From: Methylorubrum extorquens
Lineage (GTDB): Bacteria > Pseudomonadota > Alphaproteobacteria > Rhizobiales > Beijerinckiaceae
DNA length: 20,194 nt
Assembly (NCBI RefSeq): GCF_024169925.1
Contig: NZ_JALJXF010000004.1
Coordinates: forward strand, 1 to 20,194
Direction: 5' to 3'
The notes under the pieces are model-generated. The model did not search any database and was not told the origin of the DNA. It saw nothing but the letters and a program-made list of their open reading frames with translations. Both the position numbers and the translations under genes were made by a program. Positions 6,781 through 14,038 of the stretch are shown here, piece after piece; positions within the stretch are counted from its first letter, which is position 1, and the number at the start of each line of letters is the position of its first letter.

Positions 6781-6836
6781 GCCCGGCCAAAGGCAACCTG
6801 CAGGGCAGGCGCGCTTCGCGCGTCCTTTGGCCGGGC
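6781..6836. repeat. 13-base perfect inverted repeat with an inner hairpin
   Basis: GCCCGGCCAAAGG at 6781-6793 is matched by its exact reverse complement at 6824-6836. The 30-base interior includes a second small stem (GCGCG-CTT-CGCGC). The structure lies 270 bases beyond the last iteron. It could be a cruciform or a strongly folded single strand; function unknown. Confidence 0.6.
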
Positions 6837-7093
6837 TGCGCGCGATGCAGATCAGGAGGCATCGGGACGAGGAACATCGCTGCCGCGCTATCGCGCGGGT
6901 TCGATTTCGCCTTCCGGCAGAATCGAACAAGGAACGAGACCGGCCTTTTGCACCCAACACCCGCCTCCGGCGCGAGCCGGGGCCCTGTAAAAGTCTGTCT
7001 ACGAGAAGGTGGTCGCGGGTAGTGTCGCGCGTCGCTTGTCAGACACCGAACCCCCTGCTAGACTTTTCTTCCAAGTAATTGCCGAATTATCAG

Positions 7094-7420
7094 ATGAACG
7101 ACTATCTTGGATCAATAAAGCGCGAACATCCCGGCGCATTTATTCGCCGTGAGATCATCACGCCGCATGGCCTGTCAGTGACCGACGCTGCTTCCGTACT
7201 CGGGGTCGGTCGCCAGGCGCTGTCGAATCTGCTGAACGAGAGCGCAGCCCTGTCGCCGGAGATGGCGCTGCGGATTGAAAAGGCATTCGGCGCGAGCCTG
7301 GAGGCGCTGATGGGAATGCAAAACAGCTACGACATCGCCCAGATGCGTCAGCGCGAAGGCGAGATCGCCGTCGTCCGCTATGTAGGACCGCCGCCGTCCG
7401 AGCAGCAGAAGCTGCTTTAG
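7094..7420 (+). CDS. HigA-like XRE-family regulator, no toxin partner visible
   Basis: This 108-residue protein opens MNDYLGSIKREHPGAFIRRE. A helix-turn-helix follows at about 27-60 (LSVTDAASVLGVGRQALSNL), the layout of HigA antitoxins and related XRE repressors. The ATG at 7094 is chosen because the family normally begins with this sequence; a TTG at 7079 would add five residues. HigA normally follows a short higB toxin gene, but nothing toxin-like is visible upstream, where only non-coding sequence lies. It may be an orphan antitoxin protecting against a chromosomal toxin, or a regulator of plasmid genes. Confidence 0.75.
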   Translation: MNDYLGSIKREHPGAFIRREIITPHGLSVTDAASVLGVGRQALSNLLNESAALSPEMALRIEKAFGASLEALMGMQNSYDIAQMRQREGEIAVVRYVGPPPSEQQKLL

Positions 7421-7590
7421 CCGCGAACGCCGGTTTCCGAGATTTCCGCATTAGCGTGGCCGTAGAGCGTCCCTACCGTAGCCTGGCTACCCATGTAGCG
7501 GCGAGCCCCCTTCCCTCGATCCTGATGCATCTGGCGGAAATTGGCAGCCATGCCGAGGCGACCACTAAGGTCTTCCCTTACCCCGCAGAA
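7421..7590. other. Intergenic stretch before the partition repeats
   Basis: With the repeat array and promoter at 7591-7798 this makes about 380 bases without a supported gene. A 60-codon minus-strand frame (7599-7417) exists but has no recognised homology and overlaps the repeat array. No other structure was noted. Confidence 0.35.
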
Positions 7591-7715
7591 TGCTAGCATA
7601 ATGTTAGCATGATAGCAGTCAGGGAGCAGTCTTTACGATGCTAGCAGTATGAAGACATGATAGCAGTCTGTGATCATGCTAGCGCGATGTTCACGTGCTA
7701 GCAGTTGGATAGCAT
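7591..7715 (+). repeat. Putative centromere: about nine short repeats upstream of parA
   Basis: The motif TG(C/A)TAGCA(GT) recurs with small changes at about 7591, 7602, 7610, 7622, 7639, 7658, 7677, 7696 and 7707. Four successive copies (7639 to 7696) are spaced exactly 19 bases apart, with others at 8-17. Small ribbon-helix-helix ParB-type proteins bind such repeats, which act both as centromere and as operator of the par operon. The position right before parA and the encoded RHH-like partner support this. Confidence 0.78.
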
Positions 7716-7719
7716 TTTG

Positions 7720-7725
7720 TTGACA
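7720..7725 (+). promoter_or_regulatory. Likely -35 box of the parA promoter
   Basis: A consensus TTGACA follows directly after the last centromere-type repeat and lies 79 bases before the parA ATG. No good -10 is seen at 17 bases; GAGCAT and CATGAT nearby are weak. The placement would allow the repeat-binding protein to control transcription. Confidence 0.4.
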
Positions 7726-7798
7726 GGGTGATAACCGTTTGTGAGCATGATGGTCACAGGATTCGCGTTCCAACCCTCAGCCCACCAAGGGGCCTTCC

Positions 7799-8506
7799 AT
7801 GCCAACCATCGTCCTAGCCAGCCCGAAGGGCGGCGCCGGAAAATCAACCTCAGCTGTCGTGCTCGCGACCGAACTGGCCCGCGCAAGGGCAGGGGTCACG
7901 ATCATCGACGCGGACCCGAACAAGCCGGTCTCGAAATGGGCCAAGCGCCCCGGCAAGCCCGAAAACCTCACAGTTGTCGCCGACGTGACCGAGGAGTCGA
8001 TCATCGACCAGATCGACCAGGCGGCGACGCGCTCGGCGTTCGTGATCGTCGACCTCGAAGGCACCGCCTCGCTCATGGTGGGCATGGCGATCAGCCGTGC
8101 CGACCTCGTGATCATCCCAACCCAGGGCAGCCAGCTCGATGCGGCCGAGGCGGTCAAGGCGATCCGCCTCGTCGCCAACGTTGAGAAGCAGGGCCGGACC
8201 AAGATACCGTCCGCCGTGCTGTTTACCCGCACCAGCGCCGCCGTGCGTCCCCGGACACTCAAGGCGATCGAGGCCGAGTTCGTCGAGAGCGGTGTGCGCG
8301 TGCTCGAAACGCAGATGCACGAGCGCGACGCGTTTCGGGCGATCTTCGCGTTCGGCGGTTCGCTCGCCGACCTCGATCCAGCCCAGGTCAGCAACATCAC
8401 AGCCGCCGTGAACAACGGCCGCGCCTTCACCGCCGAGGTGGTCGCGCTCATTGCCGGGCAGAACAAGGCCAAGGCCGGCACGGCCGCCGACAGCAAGGTG
8501 GCCTGA
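7799..8506 (+). CDS. parA: ParA-family partition ATPase
   Basis: This 235-residue protein is a short ParA lacking an N-terminal DNA-binding extension, as in type Ib partition systems. It has the deviant Walker A motif [13 protein letters not shown] at residues 9-21, the A' motif [10 protein letters not shown] (about 35-44) and the Walker B-type [10 protein letters not shown] (about 82-91). It should move plasmid copies by ATP-dependent patterning on the nucleoid, stimulated by its partner. The partner gene starts one base after the stop. A near-perfect copy of the oriV iteron lies within codons for KPENLTV (about 53-59). The short length and upstream short-repeat array fit the RHH-type partner class. 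Confidence 0.9.
   Translation: MPTIVLASPKGGAGKSTSAVVLATELARARAGVTIIDADPNKPVSKWAKRPGKPENLTVVADVTEESIIDQIDQAATRSAFVIVDLEGTASLMVGMAISRADLVIIPTQGSQLDAAEAVKAIRLVANVEKQGRTKIPSAVLFTRTSAAVRPRTLKAIEAEFVESGVRVLETQMHERDAFRAIFAFGGSLADLDPAQVSNITAAVNNGRAFTAEVVALIAGQNKAKAGTAADSKVA
7958..7976 (+). repeat. oriV-type iteron inside the parA coding sequence
   Basis: CCCGAAAACCTCACAGTTG matches the 19-base core of the iteron at 6319 at 18 of 19 positions, in the same orientation. It lies about 1.45 kb from the array in codons for KPENLTV. Chance occurrence at this length is very unlikely in 20 kb, though codon constraint in ParA could contribute. Confidence 0.65.
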
Positions 8507-8507
8507 G

Positions 8508-8894
8508 ATGAGTTCCAAGCGCGCCAGCATCTTCGACAGCGATGATATGGATTTGTCCGCCTTCAAGCCGAAGGAGGGGCCACCAGCCGATGCAATTCCG
8601 CCTGAACAGGTGAAGGCGATCGCCGAAGCCTCGAACTTCCCGAGCCGCGAGGCGAAGAAGGAGAGGGCGGCACCCGCGCCCCTAGCGCCGAAGATAGAGA
8701 AGGTGGCACCGGCCAAGCGTACCGCGCACCGGCTGCGCACCGGCAGGACGCTGCAGATCAACGCGCGGGCATCGGCCGAAACGGTCGAGGAGTTCTACGC
8801 GATCGCCGCCGCACAGAACTGGAAGGCCGCCGAGACGCTGGAACGTGCCGTTGCGGCGCTTAAGCGCGAGCTGGCGAGCGAAGCGCAGGGATGA
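8508..8894 (+). CDS. parB: Small ParB-type centromere-binding partner (RHH-like)
   Basis: This 128-residue protein has an acidic and Pro/Ala/Lys-rich, probably flexible N-terminus (1-75). The C-terminal part (about 80-122: GRTLQINARASAETVEEFYA, then a long helix) looks like a ribbon-helix-helix fold, with a short strand followed by two helices. ParA partners of this kind use the flexible end to stimulate the ATPase and the RHH to bind short repeats. Its gene starts one base after parA and is surely in the same operon. It is not a classical ParB with a long HTH domain. The fold is predicted by eye, so the exact family is uncertain. Confidence 0.7.
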   Translation: MSSKRASIFDSDDMDLSAFKPKEGPPADAIPPEQVKAIAEASNFPSREAKKERAAPAPLAPKIEKVAPAKRTAHRLRTGRTLQINARASAETVEEFYAIAAAQNWKAAETLERAVAALKRELASEAQG

Positions 8895-8947
8895 ACCTTC
8901 CCTGACATCGCCCGTTCAACCTCCCCGTGGAACGCGATCGAGAACCC

Positions 8948-9154
8948 ATGAGCGACGACGAAAAATCCGCCTCGGACGATTTGCCCGAAACCGAAGCCGA
9001 GGCCAAAATCCGGGAAGAGTCCGAGTTCAACAAGCAATGGGTTGAGGAATTGAAAAAGAAAAATGAACAGGACGAGATTGCTGATCGCGTTCCGCTTAAT
9101 AAACACAACGCGCCAGGCCGAATTTTTGGAAACAAGCTCAAGCCTTCTGAGTAG
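8948..9154 (+). CDS. Small acidic hypothetical protein downstream of par
   Basis: A 68-residue protein, very rich in Glu, Asp and Lys (SDDEKSASDDLPETEAEAKI), probably a single charged helix followed by a basic tail. No family recognised. The ATG at 8948 is chosen over an in-frame GTG at 8927; GAGAA lies about 6 bases before it. It follows the par genes by 53 bases and may be the last gene of that operon. It converges with the transfer operon ending at 9259. Confidence 0.5.
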   Translation: MSDDEKSASDDLPETEAEAKIREESEFNKQWVEELKKKNEQDEIADRVPLNKHNAPGRIFGNKLKPSE

Positions 9155-9258
9155 ATAGTTTCGTGCGGTGTGAATTGTCATGCACTGCATGTCGGCCGGC
9201 AATCCCGTCCGGGGGTTCGTTTCTCACCGGTTTTATTGACATCAACTGGATTGAATAA

Positions 9259-9690
9259 TCACGAGCGCCATTCTGGCGGAAGTACAATTTCGCTGACATG
9301 CCGAGCAGAGCGCGGAGTAGCCGGCTTCGCAGGCTTACGCCCGGTCCGTTTTCTTGTCGGACGATGCGGGGCGGGTAGGGGATCGTTCGCACGGGACGGG
9401 ATGGAGAACGACATCAGCAGGGCCGTTGCCATGCCAAGCCCGCCAAGGAAGAAACCGCGCTCATTCGTCGTCAGATTGGCCGCATCGATGCCCTGGCGCA
9501 GCCACCCCAGCCAGCAGCCGAAGCCGTTGGTGAACCCGCGCAGCTGCTCGATGCCACGCCATCCCGGTCCATCGTAGGGCAGCGCCCACAGGACGCACGC
9601 CATGAGGAGCGTGCGAGCTTCGTCGCGGTCCGTTTCCGTGAACCCGGCCTCCGCAGGGATCGCGCTGATGATGCGCTCGATCGCGTTCAT
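9259..9690 (-). CDS. Hypothetical protein, last gene of the coupling-protein operon
   Basis: A 143-residue protein. The N-terminal part is mixed helical with many Trp and Gly (VLWALPYDGPGWRGIEQLRG). A weakly hydrophobic segment (GFFLGGLGMATALLMSFSIP) lies near 80-98, and the C-terminus is a basic Pro/Arg tail. It could associate with the membrane, but the evidence is weak. It starts 3 bases after the stop of the VirD4/TraG-type gene, so a transfer-related role with that ATPase is likely by context. No family recognised. Confidence 0.5.
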   Translation of the reverse strand: MNAIERIISAIPAEAGFTETDRDEARTLLMACVLWALPYDGPGWRGIEQLRGFTNGFGCWLGWLRQGIDAANLTTNERGFFLGGLGMATALLMSFSIPSRANDPLPAPHRPTRKRTGRKPAKPATPRSARHVSEIVLPPEWRS

Positions 9691-9693
9691 GGC

Positions 9694-11343
9694 TCACGCC
9701 TCTCTTGAAGGCCGCAAGGGCTGGTGGGTGATGCGCCTCACCGGCGGTGGGGCGGGGGGCATGGCAGGCGTTGGCGGCGCGCTCACCGCATGATGGAGCG
9801 TCCGTACGTCGCGCAGGGCGTCCCGCCACCGGGGGACCGTGAACCAGGGCACGCGGTCGGCCACGAACAGGTGATTGCCGCTGACCCGGAGGATTTGGCG
9901 GCCTTGGTGGACCGCGCGGATGTCTTCCGCCTGCAGCACCGGCCGTGCGTGCTCGGTCAGGCCGAACGAGGCGCTGGCGACCTGTCCGCCGCTATTGTTC
10001 ACGCCCCGGATCGCGACACCCATCTTGCCCGACCAGGCCTCGACGTCGCGCAGGAGGCTGGTATCTTCGACCCCCCACATGCTGAACACGCCGGCCTGCT
10101 CCTCGAACACTTTGATCGTCGCCTCGCTGTAGCCGCGCGCGGCGAGCGAGCTCCTGCCCTGGCAAAGGGCGAACAGCTGGATGCCGAGGCCGGCGTAGAG
10201 CGTCAGGGCCTTCGGGATCGCCGGCATGTAGGGAAGGTTCGCCAGCTCGTCGATCACGAACAACACCGGCACCGGCCCCGGCGTGTTGGCGAGCGTTTCG
10301 AGCAGCGCGCCGATCGTGAGTGAAATCCACCTGGCCGACGCTTCGATCTGGTTCTCGGCCGACATCAGGTAGACGGTCGTCAGCTCCCGGCGCATCGAGG
10401 CCGGATCGAAATCCGATGCTTCGGTGACGAGCGCCAGCGGCTCGCCGGGACGGAACGAGCGGCCCGCCGTCTTGAGTTCGGACGTGTAGGCTGACCATTG
10501 CTCGGGCGCGTCCTCGAAATAGCGCACCATCCCCTCGGCCAGCGTCTCCAGGGTCTCGGCGCCGCAGCGGGCGATGTCCCGGAGCTGCGCGGCCGTGTCG
10601 CCGAACCCGAAGCGCCATAGCTCGGACGGCGTGCAGCGCTCGGGCATGAAGCGCGCCCGGTGCTCGATGAGCAGGGCGATCATGTCCTGCGCGCCGGCCG
10701 CCACCCACGCGTCGCCGCTCTCCTTGGTCGGCGCGAGCGACATCGCCGCCTGCAGCGCCTCGATCTGCACCGATTTTCCGGCCTGCGCGCGGTCGATGAT
10801 GCGCTGGAACGGGTTGTACCGGAACGAAGGCACGCCGAGCAGCCCGTGCGGGTTGAGCGGTATGGTGCGATGGCCGAGATTGCGGCGGCGGTGCCCGGCG
10901 CTCGCATAGGCGTTCTCGCCGTTCTTGATGTCGTTGAACACCATCGAGCGGTTGCGGACATGAGCCGCGTTGGTCAGCACCAGGTCGCGGCCCTTGCCGG
11001 TCTGTGTCGGCCCGTAATTCAGGATCGGGCCCGTGCCGTTGTAGAACAGGGGATGGCCGTCGAGCGCCCCGAGAAAGATGCCTTCCGGGTCGAGCATATT
11101 GAGGCGCGCGGCGTCGGCGAGGGAGCCGATCCGCCCGGCGCCGAGCTTGTCGCTCGCTTCCTCGCGCTCGATGAACTGGCGCACCCGCCGCGCCTCATCG
11201 AGCGATTCAAGCATACGCTGTTCAGCGTGGATCGCCCGCGCTTCGGCCGCCCTGCTACGGGCATTGGCGTTGATCTGTTCGAGGGCGTTGTAGAGCGTCC
11301 ACGCGCCGCGAACCGTGCGCCAGGGATCGTCCTGCTTAGCCAT
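9694..11343 (-). CDS. traG: VirD4/TraG-type coupling protein (type IV secretion ATPase)
   Basis: A 549-residue member of the conjugative coupling protein family. Walker A is GPTQTGKG (111-118), followed by NDIKNGENAYASAGHRR, the characteristic region after it. Walker B is VLFVIDELANLP with Asp366-Glu367. LFALCQGRSSLAARGY corresponds to the glutamine-containing motif after Walker B. The family docks relaxase-DNA complexes on a secretion channel and pumps DNA. Unlike most VirD4 proteins, no membrane helix is visible: residues 1-90 are charged and helical. The gene just upstream encodes a three-helix membrane protein, ending 3 bases before this ATG, which may anchor it. The window has no other type IV secretion genes, so a helper plasmid would have to supply the channel. 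Confidence 0.85.
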   Translation of the reverse strand: MAKQDDPWRTVRGAWTLYNALEQINANARSRAAEARAIHAEQRMLESLDEARRVRQFIEREEASDKLGAGRIGSLADAARLNMLDPEGIFLGALDGHPLFYNGTGPILNYGPTQTGKGRDLVLTNAAHVRNRSMVFNDIKNGENAYASAGHRRRNLGHRTIPLNPHGLLGVPSFRYNPFQRIIDRAQAGKSVQIEALQAAMSLAPTKESGDAWVAAGAQDMIALLIEHRARFMPERCTPSELWRFGFGDTAAQLRDIARCGAETLETLAEGMVRYFEDAPEQWSAYTSELKTAGRSFRPGEPLALVTEASDFDPASMRRELTTVYLMSAENQIEASARWISLTIGALLETLANTPGPVPVLFVIDELANLPYMPAIPKALTLYAGLGIQLFALCQGRSSLAARGYSEATIKVFEEQAGVFSMWGVEDTSLLRDVEAWSGKMGVAIRGVNNSGGQVASASFGLTEHARPVLQAEDIRAVHQGRQILRVSGNHLFVADRVPWFTVPRWRDALRDVRTLHHAVSAPPTPAMPPAPPPVRRITHQPLRPSREA

Positions 11344-11346
11344 GGC

Positions 11347-11778
11347 TCACCTCTGCGGCGGCACGTCGAAATCGTTGACAACAGAGGTGGGTGCCGGCGC
11401 GTAGGCCGGCTGTCCCATCACCTTGAAATCGGTCTGGGGAGCAGGAGCGACCAGCGTCACCGGCGGTGCAAGCGCTGCAACCTCTGCCGCGCGTTCGGCT
11501 TGGTGTCGTGCACTGAGCTGACTGGCGATGGCCACGATCGCCGGGCAGCAGCACCCTAACCAGAAGAGAATATCGCCGCCCCTGCCACCATTGATCGTCG
11601 CGGCCAACGGCGCGGCAACCAGCGCGTAGAGTCCCAATATGATGAAGTAGTTTCGATAGCCAAACTGCTGGTTGATATTCTCTTCTTCACCGATACTGAA
11701 CACCATGCCGAAAAAGCAGATGGTCGATAGAAACCCGATGCCCGACATTGTGTAGTAAACCGCGTCGATGAAATACAT
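11347..11778 (-). CDS. Small membrane protein, possible anchor of the coupling ATPase
   Basis: A 143-residue protein with three likely membrane helices: about 9-27 (YTMSGIGFLSTICFFGMVF), 42-59 (YFIILGLYALVAAPLAAT) and 66-85 (GGDILFWLGCCCPAIVAIAS). A cytoplasmic-type Ala/Pro-rich tail follows. The ATG at 11778 has GGGAGGT 4 bases upstream and is preferred over an upstream start at 11835. It ends 3 bases before the coupling-protein gene. No family was recognised. Given that the ATPase lacks its own membrane segments, a partner or anchor role is an inference from context. Confidence 0.6.
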   Translation of the reverse strand: MYFIDAVYYTMSGIGFLSTICFFGMVFSIGEEENINQQFGYRNYFIILGLYALVAAPLAATINGGRGGDILFWLGCCCPAIVAIASQLSARHQAERAAEVAALAPPVTLVAPAPQTDFKVMGQPAYAPAPTSVVNDFDVPPQR

Positions 11779-11837
11779 CGCGACCTCCCGCTGAACAAAA
11801 GGCGCTGCCGGTGATGGCAGCGCCGAGTCTGTCATAC

Positions 11838-11978
11838 TCAGCGATTGGTCTCGCGCTTGCCCTGGTTCACTTCGCGGTCGGTCCGTTCCTTGTCCTGCGA
11901 GGACATGCCGGTCGTATCGACGTAACCGCCGTTGCGGCCGGTCTGAATGTTGCGGTCAGTCTGCTGCTGGTTGCTCAT
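11838..11978 (-). CDS. 46-residue hydrophilic hypothetical protein
   Basis: A short frame from ATG at 11978 to TGA at 11840-11838 encodes MSNQQQTDRNIQTGRNGGYV and then a charged tail ending QGKRETNR. GGAG lies 7 bases before the ATG. It precedes the membrane-protein and coupling-protein genes on the same strand. The composition (Gln, Asn, Arg, Thr) suggests a disordered or small regulatory peptide. It is supported only by its ribosome binding site and operon position. Confidence 0.45.
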   Translation of the reverse strand: MSNQQQTDRNIQTGRNGGYVDTTGMSSQDKERTDREVNQGKRETNR

Positions 11979-12062
11979 GACGATGCTCCGCACCGGCCGG
12001 GATGCCGGCGACGGGCAAGGTGCTCTCAGACTCCGGCTATGTCAACACAATACGTATAGGTG

Positions 12063-12839
12063 TTATAACGGCTGTTGCTGCCTACGCCATGCGGCTGCGC
12101 GGCGACGGGCAGTTTCACGAGGATCGCTTGTCTCGATCGGCGCACCACTAGCTAGAAGCCGATCATTGGCCTGTTCTTTGGTGGGGAGGTTCAAGGGCGC
12201 GCGTTTCCGATGGTTCTTTTCCCAGTTTGCCAATCCCATGGTCGCTGCCGGATCAAGCTTGCGGAGGTCGGCGCGGGTAAACTCCCCGTTCAACCATCCA
12301 GCGCCGCCATAGACCCGCTCGATGAAGGCTGGTGCGGTTTCCTTGCGATTAGGCCGTGCGGCATACATCTCTCCGTTCGGTGGTTGTGTATATTTTACAG
12401 TCGATTCCTCAATCTCTGCTGACTTATCTTTCGGCGTGTATTTTTCTGTCAGCTTTCCTGATCGTAAATCATCTGCCAGTTTGGAAACGGCTACATCATC
12501 CCAACTTGTCAGTATTTGAACTATTTCTTGAATATGCTCCATTCGATCTTTGTATTTTTTATCCTCCAGATAATCAACGTATTCCGCCGATGAACCGAAT
12601 TCGTTACTTTTTTTATCATGATTTTTTGAGCGATCTGCATAAGATCGGACAATCTCTCCTTCGATACCGAGTATACTTGCGACGAAATCCGCTGGAATAC
12701 CGCTCGCCAGGAGCGTTTTCATGCGATCGATCTTGCCAATATGTTTGGAAGCGCGCCCACCGCCTTTGTCTGCCGATCGTCCGATCAGGGTTTTGCTTTT
12801 GCTTTTATTTTTACTTTCCTTGTGCGCTTCCCCGGTCAC
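12063..12839 (-). CDS. Hypothetical protein with a possible N-terminal HTH, start of the transfer operon
   Basis: A 258-residue protein with a Lys/Ser-rich N-terminus. A segment around 40-70 ([20 protein letters not shown]) resembles a resolvase- or Sin-type helix-turn-helix. A charged middle region follows, and a distinct C-terminal section from about 158 ([20 protein letters not shown] ... [25 protein letters not shown]). The start is GTG at 12839, with AAGGGAG 8 bases upstream. The 5' two-thirds is AT-richer than its neighbours, hinting at separate origin. It lies 84 bases upstream of the small genes leading to the coupling protein. No confident family; a DNA-binding or relaxosome role is possible. 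Confidence 0.55.
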   Translation of the reverse strand: MTGEAHKESKNKSKSKTLIGRSADKGGGRASKHIGKIDRMKTLLASGIPADFVASILGIEGEIVRSYADRSKNHDKKSNEFGSSAEYVDYLEDKKYKDRMEHIQEIVQILTSWDDVAVSKLADDLRSGKLTEKYTPKDKSAEIEESTVKYTQPPNGEMYAARPNRKETAPAFIERVYGGAGWLNGEFTRADLRKLDPAATMGLANWEKNHRKRAPLNLPTKEQANDRLLASGAPIETSDPRETARRRAAAWRRQQQPL

Positions 12840-13148
12840 ATGGCGGCTCCCTTAGTGGTGAAAGTTCTTAAACGCTTCAGTAGGCCGATTTGGCAGTCAC
12901 GGCGCCAGCCCTTTCGCCGGCCCGGCCCAACCAATCCCACCCTCATACTCAAGGGCTAGCCCAGTTCGGGCGGCCGTGTCGAAGGGCGGGTCCTCCCCAT
13001 GCTCACCGCCGTCGCTGCGCTTCCTGGCGGCTGCGCGTGGGTCTGGTCCCGGCGCGGAGCGCCGCCTTCGACACGGCCGCCCGACCCGGTCTGGACGCCG
13101 CGCATGAGGGCGGAATTGTCCGACCCTAAAGCAACGAAAGGAAACGCC
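12840..13148. other. Intergenic region between divergent operons
   Basis: About 310 bases between the leftward transfer operon and the rightward accessory genes. It carries a 20-base perfect inverted repeat (12966-12985 and 13065-13084) and a short internal hairpin (GGCGC-GGA-GCGCC, 13051-13063). No supported gene was found. Promoters for both directions must lie here but are not evident. Confidence 0.4.
12966..13084. repeat. Long inverted repeat, 20-base perfect arms
   Basis: The arm 12966-12985 (TCGGGCGGCCGTGTCGAAGG) is the exact reverse complement of 13065-13084. Allowing a single bulged G extends the pairing about three more bases inward. The arms enclose 79 bases. No target duplication flanks them, and no transposase is near. 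Could be a regulatory fold, a recombination site or a decayed element. Confidence 0.65.
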
Positions 13149-13361
13149 ATGAACGGCAAAACCAACCACGGGAGCACCAAGCCGGTGAAGCAGCAGCCGA
13201 CCCACGATGTGAAGGTAAAGCGCACTAACGGGGAGCATACGAGCTGGGAACGGATCGGAGCAGGCTGGCAGCGCGACGATGGATCGGTCTATGTCCGGCT
13301 GATCGGCACGCAGATCGTCTCTGACGGTTTCACCATCTACCCGGTCGAGGTGGCGCAATGA
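13149..13361 (+). CDS. Hypothetical 70-residue protein, first of three accessory genes
   Basis: The protein starts MNGKTNHGSTKPVKQQPTHD, a polar Lys-rich tail, and continues into a probable small beta fold (WQRDDGSVYVRLIGTQIVSD, then GFTIYPVEVAQ). AAAGGAAA lies about 5 bases before the ATG. Its stop overlaps the next start (ATGA), so both are translationally coupled. No known family. Similar short genes accompany DUF3768 genes on alphaproteobacterial plasmids as far as I recall, but their role is unknown. Confidence 0.6.
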   Translation: MNGKTNHGSTKPVKQQPTHDVKVKRTNGEHTSWERIGAGWQRDDGSVYVRLIGTQIVSDGFTIYPVEVAQ

Positions 13362-13687
13362 GCGCCCCTCATACCATCACCGGGCTGAACGATGCGTTTC
13401 GGGCATCCTTCACAGGCGGAAGGGTTGTCATCACTCCCGGCATCACCGCTCTGGGCTCCAGTCTGGCGTGCACGGTGATCGGGCTGGTCAGAGGCTTCGA
13501 CAGCTTCACACCCGACAACGATCCGTATGGCGAGCATGATTTCGGCTCGATCAAGCATCCGGCAGCGGGCCGCATCTTCTGGAAGATCGACTACTACGAT
13601 CCGACCATGGAGGGCGGTAGCGAAGATCCGGCAGACCCTTCAAAAACCTGCCGCGTCCTGACCATCATGCTCGCCTCAGAGTACTGA
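13358..13687 (+). CDS. DUF3768-domain protein
   Basis: A 109-residue protein with the family hallmarks: LNDAFRASFTGGRVVITPGI near the N-terminus, FDSFTPDNDPYGEHDFG in the middle, then FWKIDYYD, and a C-terminal RVLTIMLASEY. DUF3768 proteins are common on alphaproteobacterial plasmids and mobile islands, with no established function. The ATG overlaps the stop of the previous gene by four bases, and the next gene starts two bases after its stop. The three genes form one tight operon leading toward the mobilization region. Confidence 0.8.
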   Translation: MSAPHTITGLNDAFRASFTGGRVVITPGITALGSSLACTVIGLVRGFDSFTPDNDPYGEHDFGSIKHPAAGRIFWKIDYYDPTMEGGSEDPADPSKTCRVLTIMLASEY

Positions 13688-13689
13688 GG

Positions 13690-13968
13690 ATGGAGCAGGT
13701 CACGGAGCACATCATCCAGTGGCACGGCATGACGGTGGAAATCCGTCATGTCGCCGGCTGGGGGGCAGGGTACGACCATCTCGAAATCCGCTCGATCAAA
13801 CCCGAACGGGCGAAACTTCCGATCACCGAAACCGGCTACCGCTCGCATTTCATACCGGCGGGCGATCTGGAGGAGCAGGGCGGAGCGGTCGCGTTCGTCA
13901 CGGACTGGCTCGATCATGAATCCCGGTCAGAGGCATGGAAGGCGGCGAGTCAGATGTCGCTGTTGTGA
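13690..13968 (+). CDS. Hypothetical 92-residue protein, third gene of the accessory operon
   Basis: A small, probably alpha/beta protein (IIQWHGMTVEIRHVAGWGAG, then HLEIRSIKPERAKLPITETG) with a Trp/Asp-rich C-terminal helix. No membrane segment or catalytic motif is visible. It starts 2 bases after the DUF3768 gene stop with GAGGATGG context. Its own stop is followed within 25 bases by a series of inverted repeats at the likely oriT. Function unknown. Confidence 0.6.
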   Translation: MEQVTEHIIQWHGMTVEIRHVAGWGAGYDHLEIRSIKPERAKLPITETGYRSHFIPAGDLEEQGGAVAFVTDWLDHESRSEAWKAASQMSLL

Positions 13969-13991
13969 AGCGTGGGCATACGATCGCAGGT

Positions 13992-14037
13992 ACGGACTGG
14001 CGAAGGCATCGACGAACCATCGGTGCCTTTCGTCCGT
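13992..14037. repeat. Imperfect inverted repeat at the 5' side of the mob region
   Basis: ACGGAC...CGAAGGCA (13992-14008) pairs with TGCCTTTCG-TCCGT (14024-14037) with a small bulge and a 15-base loop. It immediately precedes a much stronger inverted repeat, so the two form adjacent stem-loops. It may be the terminator of the accessory operon or part of the relaxosome assembly region. Confidence 0.45.
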
Positions 14038-14038
14038 T

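Larger units (their letters stand above)
6587..7093. other. Non-coding region between oriV and the HigA-like gene
   Basis: Several open frames exist on both strands but none resembles a protein family and their composition is Arg/Ser/Ala-rich noise typical of high-GC DNA. The region holds a terminator-like hairpin (6713-6740), a strong inverted repeat (6781-6836) and a weaker stem ATCGGCC-TGAC-GGCCGAT near 6679-6696. No promoter for the next gene is clear. Confidence 0.45.

Noticed and set aside
7417..7599. 60-codon minus-strand frame after the HigA-like gene, with a tail loosely like a recombinase C-terminus
   Set aside because: No catalytic motif or family match could be recognised and it overlaps the centromere-type repeats.
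7591..7715. CRISPR array
   Set aside because: The repeats are about 8-11 bases with no unique spacers of normal length, and they sit before parA, so a centromere/operator is the better reading.
7850..8761. Long minus-strand frames over parA and its partner
   Set aside because: Shadows of the par genes, caused by high GC at third codon positions.
12966..13084. MITE or small transposon
   Set aside because: No target duplication flanks the arms and no related transposase ends are present elsewhere in the window.
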